A stretch of 21,359 nt of DNA from an uncultured Chlorobiota bacterium (GTDB lineage Bacteria; Bacteroidota; Bacteroidia; Bacteroidales; JAADGE01). The notes under the pieces are model-generated. The model was not told the origin of the DNA. It saw only the letters and a list, made by a program, of their open reading frames with translations, and ran no database searches. Location of the stretch: assembly GCA_947311265.1 (NCBI GenBank), contig CAMZKQ010000214.1, positions 1 through 21,359 on the forward strand, in the 5' to 3' direction. A program made the position numbers and the translations under genes. Below are positions 1 to 6,330 of the stretch, piece by piece; the first letter of the stretch is position 1; each line of letters opens with the position of its first letter.

Positions 1-1476
1 CTTATTGCCCTCTTACTCATCACATTTTCTGCTCCTGTGTTGGCACAAGAAAATACACTTTACAATATGAAACATGTACCACAGTCCATGATTTCGAACC
101 CAGCACAGCAACCAAGAGCAAAGCTAGTGATTGGCTTCCCCTTACTCTCGAGCATATATGGCGAAGTCTATAATTCAGGGCTAACCCTAAACGATTTGCT
201 CAAACCAAACCCCAATGCCGCAACAACTGGAAAAGCTTTTATGTTCGACCTAAACAATATCCAATCCGTATTGCAAGATAAAAACAACCTTAGCCTAGAT
301 GCCCACATCAACCTTATTGATGTAGGCGTAGCCTTTGGCGATAATTACTTCATCAACCTTGGTATAACCACAAAAATTGACCAAGATTTTGGCTACCCCA
401 ACTTAGCAGAACTTACAAAAGGAAACGCAAAAGCCAACAATACACCAATCTTGCTCAATTTCAACCAAGACATATCTGTATATAACGAATTTTATGTAGG
501 GCTATCCAAAAAACTATACAACGGGCTTACCCTCGGAGTAAGAGCAAAAATGCTAAAAGGAGTATTAAATGTAGAAACCGAAAAACTTGATTTTTCTTGG
601 CAAACCAATACCGAAGGTTTTTACGAATGGACTTTTAAATCAGATGTAGATATAAAAACCTCATCAATAGCCCCCTACAAAATAACTAGAGATACACAGG
701 GCAACATCACTGGAGTAGAATTAAAAGATACAACAATTTTTGATGATGGGCTTACCAGCAGCCTAATACGCTCACAGCTATTTAAAAATACAGGCTTTGG
801 TATTGATATAGGTGCAGTTTATGAAATCAACCGCTATTTTAAAATCTCCGCTAGCCTTATTGATTTTGGCTACATTAAATGGAAAAACAATGCACAGCAA
901 CTAACACAAAGTGGAGAGTATGAATTTTCTGGCTTCGACCCTGGCAAATATGTAAACGATATAGAATCTGTGCTAAACTTAAACGTAGATACACTTACAC
1001 AACTAGTCATCAATGATTACCTAGACACTCTTACCGTAATCGGAAACCCCGCTATCATAGACCAAGCCTATAAAACAAGGCTAAACACAAAGTTTTTTGT
1101 TGGCGCAAACTTTACACCAGTAGAGTGGTTCGATTTTGGTCTGCTTTACCGAGGCACACGTATTGATAAAAAAACATACTCGGCATACACCGCTTCGGCA
1201 AATTTTAATTTCTTTAGAGGCTGGTCATTCTCCACCAGTTATACCAAAATGTACCAAACCAACAATATTGGGCTAGGTATAGCCACTAAAATAGGCCCTT
1301 TTCAATACTATATCGTTGCCGATAATTTAGCCATACCTATATATGCTAATAAAAGCGAATTTGCCAGCAAAATGATGTACAAAACAAGGCAAGCATCAGT
1401 ACACTTAGGCTTCAATTTCTTACTTATCAATAAACACCCAGATTATGGACTAATTGATGAAAAATTTGCCTATTAG
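1..1476 (+). CDS. DUF5723 family outer-membrane-type protein, 5' end outside window
   Basis: The reading frame is open from base 1, so the gene begins upstream. The first visible residues form the hydrophobic end of a signal peptide (LLLITFSAPVLA) followed by QENT, so the GTG at 37 is inside the signal and is not the start. About 491 residues are visible. The mature N-terminus has a short 'MKHVPQSMISNPA' element, then many alternating aromatic/polar strands, as expected of an outer-membrane beta-barrel. From memory the N-terminal pattern and length fit the Bacteroidota DUF5723 family, whose function is not established. Much of the chain ends in glycine/aromatic strand patterns such as FGLLYRG and FQYYIVADN. 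There is no type IX sorting tail. A hairpin lies 33 bp after the stop. Family call fairly sure; barrel fold is inference. Confidence 0.75.
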   Translation, partial: LIALLLITFSAPVLAQENTLYNMKHVPQSMISNPAQQPRAKLVIGFPLLSSIYGEVYNSGLTLNDLLKPNPNAATTGKAFMFDLNNIQSVLQDKNNLSLDAHINLIDVGVAFGDNYFINLGITTKIDQDFGYPNLAELTKGNAKANNTPILLNFNQDISVYNEFYVGLSKKLYNGLTLGVRAKMLKGVLNVETEKLDFSWQTNTEGFYEWTFKSDVDIKTSSIAPYKITRDTQGNITGVELKDTTIFDDGLTSSLIRSQLFKNTGFGIDIGAVYEINRYFKISASLIDFGYIKWKNNAQQLTQSGEYEFSGFDPGKYVNDIESVLNLNVDTLTQLVINDYLDTLTVIGNPAIIDQAYKTRLNTKFFVGANFTPVEWFDFGLLYRGTRIDKKTYSAYTASANFNFFRGWSFSTSYTKMYQTNNIGLGIATKIGPFQYYIVADNLAIPIYANKSEFASKMMYKTRQASVHLGFNFLLINKHPDYGLIDEKFAY

Positions 1477-1508
1477 TATCAAAAAAAACAGCCTATAACT
1501 TAGAACAT

Positions 1509-1554
1509 AACTTGCCACACCGTTTCCTAAAACAATGTGGCAAGTTCTTTTTTT
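1509..1554 (+). terminator. Strong hairpin plus T-tract between the DUF5723 gene and truB
   Basis: A perfect 11-bp inverted repeat (AACTTGCCACA, 1509-1519, with TGTGGCAAGTT, 1536-1546) encloses a 16-nt loop. It is followed after one C by seven T residues (1548-1554). This has the form of an intrinsic terminator for the upstream gene. Only 8 bases separate the T-tract from the truB ATG, so it may also act as an attenuator or leader structure for truB. Confidence 0.75.
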
Positions 1555-1562
1555 GAAAAAAA

Positions 1563-2240
1563 ATGGTAGATTACATAAAAGGGGAAGTCTTATTGCTAGA
1601 CAAACCACTAAAAATGACCTCCTTTGGAGTTGTTAATAAAATACGCTGGGAAATTTGTCATGCCCTAAAAATAAAAAAACTAAAAGTAGGACATGCCGGG
1701 ACGCTAGACCCACTAGCCACAGGATTAGTAATCCTGTGCACAGGAAAAAAATCAAAAACAATTGAAAGCTTTCAAGCACAAGAAAAAGAATATACCACCA
1801 CACTACAACTCGGAGCAACTACCCCCTCATTCGATATGGAAAGCCAAGAAGATGCACAATACCCCACCGAACATATCACAAAAGAGCTAATATTAAAAGT
1901 GTTAAAAAGCTTTGAAGGAGAACAACAGCAAATACCACCCATTTTTAGTGCAAAAAAAATAAATGGAAAACGAGCCTATAAATACGCCAGAAAGGGCGAA
2001 AAGGTAAAAATGCGCGTTTCGTTTATCGAAATAAAAGAAATAGAATTACTGCACTTTGAAAAAAATAAAATAGACCTACGGATAGTCCGTAGCAAAGGCA
2101 CATATATTCGTGCATTAGCAAGGGATATAGGCAAAGCACTAAATTCTGGAGCATACCTCACCGCACTTAGAAGAACCCGAATAGGAGATTTTAATGTTTC
2201 TGATGCAGAAACAATTGATAATTTCATAAAAAAATTGTAA
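1563..2240 (+). CDS. truB: tRNA pseudouridine(55) synthase TruB
   Basis: Makes pseudouridine at position 55 in the T-loop of most tRNAs, in the cytoplasm. The catalytic motif is clear: HAGTLDPLATG at residues 44-54, with Asp49 as the catalytic aspartate. Further TruB blocks are EYTTTLQLG (near residue 76, with the conserved Tyr), PPIFSAKKINGKRAYKYAR (125-143), and GTYIRALARDIG (179-190). The protein is 225 residues, near the short length I recall for Bacteroidota and lacking the long C-terminal PUA part of E. coli TruB (about 314). The ATG at 1563 gives the expected N-terminus, GEVLLLDKP, a few residues in. queA follows after 92 bp, a common neighbour in this phylum. No promoter box is seen between the upstream hairpin and the start. 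Confidence 0.96.
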   Translation: MVDYIKGEVLLLDKPLKMTSFGVVNKIRWEICHALKIKKLKVGHAGTLDPLATGLVILCTGKKSKTIESFQAQEKEYTTTLQLGATTPSFDMESQEDAQYPTEHITKELILKVLKSFEGEQQQIPPIFSAKKINGKRAYKYARKGEKVKMRVSFIEIKEIELLHFEKNKIDLRIVRSKGTYIRALARDIGKALNSGAYLTALRRTRIGDFNVSDAETIDNFIKKL

Positions 2241-2245
2241 TTTTG
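2215..2245 (+). promoter_or_regulatory. Bacteroidota-type promoter for queA
   Basis: TTG at 2215-2217 and TAATTTTG at 2238-2245 are separated by exactly 20 bp. They match the -33 TTG / -7 TAnnTTTG promoter of Bacteroidota. The -7 box starts on the truB stop codon. The predicted transcript would start near 2252, leaving a leader of about 80 nt before queA. Confidence 0.5.
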
Positions 2246-2332
2246 TACACTTTTTGTATATCTGCCATTCCATAAAATAATTGAGTAGGCCTTTTCTGCC
2301 TAAAAACCAACCCGCTAAAAAAACCAAAAAAT

Positions 2333-3382
2333 ATGAAACTATCTCAATTCAAGTACGAATTACCGCTTAATTTACTCGCTTCGCACCCCACACTAAATAG
2401 AGATGAATCAAGGCTAATGGTACTCGATAGGGCAAACAGAACCATAACCCACAAACTATTTAAAGACGTAATAGACTATTTCGATGAAGACGATGTTTTT
2501 GTTTTTAATAACACAAAAGTATTCCCCGCAAGGCTATTTGGCTACAAAGAAAAAACAGGTGCTAAAATTGAAGTCTTCCTACTTAGGGAACTCAACCAAG
2601 ATGCAAGGCTTTGGGACGTACTTGTTGATCCAGCCAGAAAAATAAGAATAGGCAATAAACTATTCTTTGGCGAAAATGAAACCCTTGTTGCCGAGGTGAT
2701 AGACAACACAACATCAAGAGGCAGAACCCTACGCTTCCTCTTTGATGGCGACCACGAAGAATTTAAAAGGGTACTAGATAGCCTCGGAGAAACCCCACTC
2801 CCTAAACTACTTGATAGACCACTAGAAAAAGAAGATACTGAAAGGTATCAAACGATATTTGCAAAAAACGAAGGTGCAGTTGCAGCACCAATAGCAGGCT
2901 TACATTTTAGCAAACACTTACTAAAGCGTTTTGAAATAAAGGGTGTTAATACAGCCGAAGTTACTCTACACGTTGGTTTAGGCAATTTCAGAGGCGTTGA
3001 TGTCGAAGACTTAACCAAACATAAAATGGATTCCGAGCAGATATATGTAGGGCTAGATGCAGCTGAAAGCGTCAATAAAGCCAAAGCACTTCGGAAGAGA
3101 ATTTGTGCTGTTGGCACAACAGTTATAAGAACCCTAGAAAGTACAGTATCAACAAAAGGAGAACTGAAACCCTTTGATGGTTGGACCAACAAATTTGTAT
3201 TCCCACCATACGTTTTTAGAGTCCCTACACAAATGATTACAAATTTCCATTTGCCATACTCCACCCCACTAATGACAGCCGCAGCTTTTGCAGGATATAA
3301 TTTTATTTTCGAGGCCTACGAAGAAGCAATAAAAGAAAAATACCGTTTTGGTACTTATGGCGATGCAATGCTAATACTTTAA
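2333..3382 (+). CDS. queA: tRNA preQ1(34) S-adenosylmethionine ribosyltransferase-isomerase QueA
   Basis: Transfers and isomerises the ribosyl moiety of S-adenosylmethionine onto preQ1 in the tRNA wobble position, giving epoxyqueuosine in queuosine synthesis. Family signatures in order: FNNTKVFPARLFG (about residues 61-73), AAPIAGLHFS (middle), HVGLGNFRGVDVED, NFHLPYSTPLMTAAAFAG, and the C-terminal YRFGTYGDAMLIL. The length, 349 residues, matches the family (about 340-360). The start at ATG 2333 is followed directly by the typical MKLSQFKYELP opening. It follows truB on the same strand but appears to have its own promoter overlapping the truB stop. No other queuosine genes are in the window. 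The N-terminal DxTRV-type motif has Asn-Asn where Asn-Asp is common; otherwise it looks intact. Confidence 0.96.
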   Translation: MKLSQFKYELPLNLLASHPTLNRDESRLMVLDRANRTITHKLFKDVIDYFDEDDVFVFNNTKVFPARLFGYKEKTGAKIEVFLLRELNQDARLWDVLVDPARKIRIGNKLFFGENETLVAEVIDNTTSRGRTLRFLFDGDHEEFKRVLDSLGETPLPKLLDRPLEKEDTERYQTIFAKNEGAVAAPIAGLHFSKHLLKRFEIKGVNTAEVTLHVGLGNFRGVDVEDLTKHKMDSEQIYVGLDAAESVNKAKALRKRICAVGTTVIRTLESTVSTKGELKPFDGWTNKFVFPPYVFRVPTQMITNFHLPYSTPLMTAAAFAGYNFIFEAYEEAIKEKYRFGTYGDAMLIL

Positions 3383-3440
3383 AAAAAGGACTAAAATCAA
3401 CTCAATAACACAAATATAAAATAGAGTAAAAGTTAAAAAA

Positions 3441-3869
3441 ATGAGTGCAAAAACAAGTACAGAGTGGATTGAAAACATGGCATTTGAGCAAGAAATCGAC
3501 GGCCATAAAATTATAATTGATGCAGTAGAAGCTGTGGGGGGCGAAAATCGAGGGCCCCGACCAAAAGCATTTATGCTTTCCGCCCTTGGCGGTTGTACAT
3601 CGATGGACGTTGTCTCTATTCTTAAAAAAATGCGTGTTTTAGATAGTATCGAAAAATTTAAAGTCGATGTCAGTGGCGAACTTACACAAGAGCACCCAAA
3701 ACACTTTATCTCAATGCACGTACAGTATATTTTTACCCCAAAAGAAGGAGTTGAATTACCAATGGAAAAACTAAAAAAAGCAATACATTTATCCGAAGAA
3801 CAGTACTGTGGGGTAAGTGCGGTTTATAAAAAATCAATGCCAGTAACTTCTGAAATTATAATTAAATAG
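3441..3869 (+). CDS. OsmC/Ohr family protein
   Basis: Cytoplasmic protein of the OsmC superfamily, whose members are mostly thiol-dependent peroxidases reducing organic hydroperoxides. The sequence, 142 residues, carries the two expected cysteines: Cys52 in the block ALGGCTSMDV and Cys123 in EEQYCGVSAVYKKSMPV. The RGPRPKAFMLSALGGC stretch is the typical helix entry and includes the family's conserved basic residues. The arrangement resembles the general OsmC (YhfA-like) branch rather than Ohr itself, judging by the GGENRGPRP segment. It starts 58 bp after queA with no hairpin between them, so co-transcription is possible, and it is followed by a terminator at 3978-4010. Substrate cannot be told from sequence. 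Confidence 0.9.
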   Translation: MSAKTSTEWIENMAFEQEIDGHKIIIDAVEAVGGENRGPRPKAFMLSALGGCTSMDVVSILKKMRVLDSIEKFKVDVSGELTQEHPKHFISMHVQYIFTPKEGVELPMEKLKKAIHLSEEQYCGVSAVYKKSMPVTSEIIIK

Positions 3870-3977
3870 GGAGTCTTAATGGAGTGTGAGGATACTAGAT
3901 TTGTTGTAATAGCCAACCCCTTAGCCCCAGCTTCACTTTTAGCTCAGATTTAATAAAAAATTGACATGACCAATAAA

Positions 3978-4010
3978 AAAAAGCCCGTTCTTTACTAGAA
4001 TGGGCTTTTT
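3978..4010 (+). terminator. Intrinsic terminator after the OsmC-family gene
   Basis: A 13-bp stem (3978-3990 with 3998-4010, one G-U pair) encloses a 7-nt loop, TTTACTA. The core is AAGCCCGTTC / GAATGGGCTT, and the stem is flanked by an A-tract on the left and ends in five Ts. The A-tract would also serve as a U-tract on the other strand. Confidence 0.8.
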
Positions 4011-4115
4011 GCTTATTGCCAAAACAAAAAACAGCAACCCAGCTCCCTAGTTTAATTTTTTTGGTAAACTTTTTGCTTTACTTTTATATCCGACAAAAGA
4101 AAAACCAAAACAACA

Positions 4116-6329
4116 ATGAAAAATTTAACCTTACTACTGCTATGTTTAGTGATAAATACGGGCTTATTAGCACAAAAATTATCGAGCAAAGCACAAGAAA
4201 ATGCCGATAAGATAAGCCAAGAAATTACAAAATTAAAAGCCGGTGGCGATAAAGAAGCAGTTGCCGAAAACCTTAAAGAATTAGGTTTTATTTACTTCTC
4301 TGGGAGCGTTAATCTTACTGCAATTGCCTATTTTAAAGAGGCTATTAACTACACTAGTAAACCCCTAGCCAAAGCCAACCTTAATGTAATAATTGCTAGT
4401 AATTACGATGCAATAGGAAGACCCAAAGATGCCCTTTATCACCAAAAAGAAAGCCTTAAATACATAAAAAAAACAGGAAATAAAACTGCGGAATACAGTA
4501 AAATGCAAGAAATTGCAGATAAAGAAAATAGGCTTGGAAACTATGCAGCAGCAGTAAGAACCCTAAAACAAACCGTATTGCTAAGTATTCAATTAGAAAA
4601 TATTAATTTTGCGAAAAAAGCAATCCGTAAAATGATAAAAAACTACAAAGCCCTAGGCGATGGAGCAAACATGACCAAATATGAAAAAGCAATAAAGAAA
4701 AAAGATACAGAAGCACTTGCAGAATATCTTTCTGTAAAAACAAAAAAGAAAGTAATTGATGAAAAAGTAAAGGAGGTCGCCGAAGTTTTTGAACGCAAAA
4801 TTTGGGACACAAAAAAAATGAACCAAACACTTAAAGATAGGCTAAAAAACCAAGGTTACGATATTGACTTTCTTGAAGCATCTCTTATGGCACTCAACGA
4901 TACTGTAAACATGAAGCAAGAAAAAGTAAGACAAGCCGAAAAAGATTTGGAAGAAAAACGCAAAGAAATGACTAATCTTGATGAGTACCTTAAAGAAAAA
5001 GACAAAATATTAACAGGGCTTATTGGCGTAATTGCAGTAATTATAATACTTGCATTCTTCGCATTGCGAGGCTTCCTTGTTAAAAGAAAACAACACAAAT
5101 TACTCGATATTCAAAACAAAGAAATTTCTTCCCAAGCCAGTTTGCTTAATGAAAAAAATGCAGAACTTTCCGCCCAAACAGATTTGCTTAATAATCAAAA
5201 TAAAGAACTATACCAACAAGCAGAACTCCTCAACAAAAGCAACTCAAAACTCTCCTTACAAGCCAAAATGCTCAACGATAACAACACAAAACTCTCCTCC
5301 CAAGCAAAGCTATTAAACGAAAAAAATACAGAACTAAAAACAACACTTCAAAACCTGCAAGATGCTCAACATCAGTTAGTTCAATCAGAAAAGCTGGCAT
5401 CGCTGGGGCAGCTAATCGCAGGGATTGCACATGAGCTAAACACACCACTAGGAGCAATAAAATCATCAATAGGTACAGTCATTGCCTCCTCGGATCAGGC
5501 CATGAAGCGAATACCCTCTTTAATAAAAGGACTAACCGATAGACAATTTGTAGTCTTCCTTGAAATGCTAAAACAAGGAGCAGAAAATACAGGGCATTTT
5601 ACTTCGCGCGAAGAACGGAAAATTAAAAAACAACTTAGAGCAGAACTCGAAGAGAAAAATATAGAAGGCTCAGACGATATTGCGGATAACCTTATAGACA
5701 TTGGGGTACACTCTATCAATAATGAATATTACGAAATATTTTGCCTGCCAAATACCCCTGATGTAATGCAAACAGCATACTATATAGCCTCCCAAAAACG
5801 CAATAGTGTAAATATCCAAACTGCAGTAGGCAGAGCTGCAAAAATTATTTTTGCACTAAAAAGTTTCACCCGCTCGGGGGCAGAAGGCGTTATGTCCACC
5901 GCCAATATAGCCGAGAATATAGACACCGTACTAACCATATACAACAACCAGCTAAAGCAAGGCATCGAAGTCATTAAGCACTTCCAACCCGTACCCGAAA
6001 TTAAATGCTTTGCCGAAGAATTATCCCAAGTTTGGACCAACCTTATACACAATGCAGCACAGGCAATGGACAACAAAGGCACATTAACCCTAGGGATAAA
6101 ACAAGAAAAAAATGAAATTGTAGTGTCTATAAAAGACAATGGTACAGGGATTCCCGAAGAAATTCGAGAAAGGGTTTTTGAACCCTTTTTTACCACCCGA
6201 GCTGCCGGAGAAGGCACAGGCTTGGGCTTAGATATAATCCGTAAAATTGTAGAACGCCATGCAGGAAGTGTTACTTTTGAAACAGAAACTGGCGTAGGTA
6301 CAACATTCTTCGTACGCTTGCCAGTTTAG
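4116..6329 (+). CDS. TPR-containing membrane sensor histidine kinase with coiled-coil repeat linker
   Basis: A 737-residue sensor kinase. Order of parts: signal peptide (1-20, ending LLAQ); extracytoplasmic helical repeats of TPR type (about 45-195); a charged coiled coil (about 210-298); one membrane segment (about 299-322); six cytoplasmic 14-residue repeats (334-417); the DHp helix with H-box LIAGIAHELNTPLG (His439 is the likely phospho-acceptor); and a HATPase domain with N-box NLIHNAAQAMDN (642-653), G1 DNGTGIP (674-680), F-box EPFF and G2 GEGTGLGL (698-705). About 105 residues (460-565) are inserted between the two DHp helices. There is no receiver domain and no adjacent regulator. The start is the ATG giving the signal peptide. 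It ends 1 bp from the convergent fibre gene. Ligand unknown; kinase call very sure. Confidence 0.92.
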   Translation: MKNLTLLLLCLVINTGLLAQKLSSKAQENADKISQEITKLKAGGDKEAVAENLKELGFIYFSGSVNLTAIAYFKEAINYTSKPLAKANLNVIIASNYDAIGRPKDALYHQKESLKYIKKTGNKTAEYSKMQEIADKENRLGNYAAAVRTLKQTVLLSIQLENINFAKKAIRKMIKNYKALGDGANMTKYEKAIKKKDTEALAEYLSVKTKKKVIDEKVKEVAEVFERKIWDTKKMNQTLKDRLKNQGYDIDFLEASLMALNDTVNMKQEKVRQAEKDLEEKRKEMTNLDEYLKEKDKILTGLIGVIAVIIILAFFALRGFLVKRKQHKLLDIQNKEISSQASLLNEKNAELSAQTDLLNNQNKELYQQAELLNKSNSKLSLQAKMLNDNNTKLSSQAKLLNEKNTELKTTLQNLQDAQHQLVQSEKLASLGQLIAGIAHELNTPLGAIKSSIGTVIASSDQAMKRIPSLIKGLTDRQFVVFLEMLKQGAENTGHFTSREERKIKKQLRAELEEKNIEGSDDIADNLIDIGVHSINNEYYEIFCLPNTPDVMQTAYYIASQKRNSVNIQTAVGRAAKIIFALKSFTRSGAEGVMSTANIAENIDTVLTIYNNQLKQGIEVIKHFQPVPEIKCFAEELSQVWTNLIHNAAQAMDNKGTLTLGIKQEKNEIVVSIKDNGTGIPEEIRERVFEPFFTTRAAGEGTGLGLDIIRKIVERHAGSVTFETETGVGTTFFVRLPV
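5115..5366 (+). repeat. Six 42-bp units encoding 14-residue coiled-coil repeats
   Basis: Residues 334-417 of the histidine kinase are six consecutive 14-residue units, each starting with Asn, with consensus N-x-x-L-x-x-Q-A-x-L-L-N-x-x. Five are close copies (for example NTKLSSQAKLLNEK); the sixth is degenerate. Read as heptads, Leu/Ile fills every d position and the a positions alternate Asn and Ala/Thr. The DNA units have diverged at third positions, so the array is old and under selection at protein level. Confidence 0.85.
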
Positions 6330-6330
6330 C

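Noticed and set aside
2286..2302. Small hairpin TAGGC/GCCTA with an A-rich tail in the queA leader, considered as a preQ1 riboswitch
   Set aside because: The loop (CTTTTCT) and tail do not match the preQ1-I pattern well: the loop lacks the conserved C-containing core. preQ1 riboswitches usually control earlier pathway or transport genes.
3879..3953. 24-codon open frame (MECEDTRFVVIANPL...) between the OsmC-family gene and the terminator
   Set aside because: It is too short to judge, with no promoter box or similarity I recognise; it lies in the 3' leader before the terminator and is probably chance.
5050..5316. 88-codon frame overlapping the kinase in another frame
   Set aside because: It is the +1 reading of the 42-bp repeat array, with a low-complexity Lys/Thr/Ser translation and no start context.
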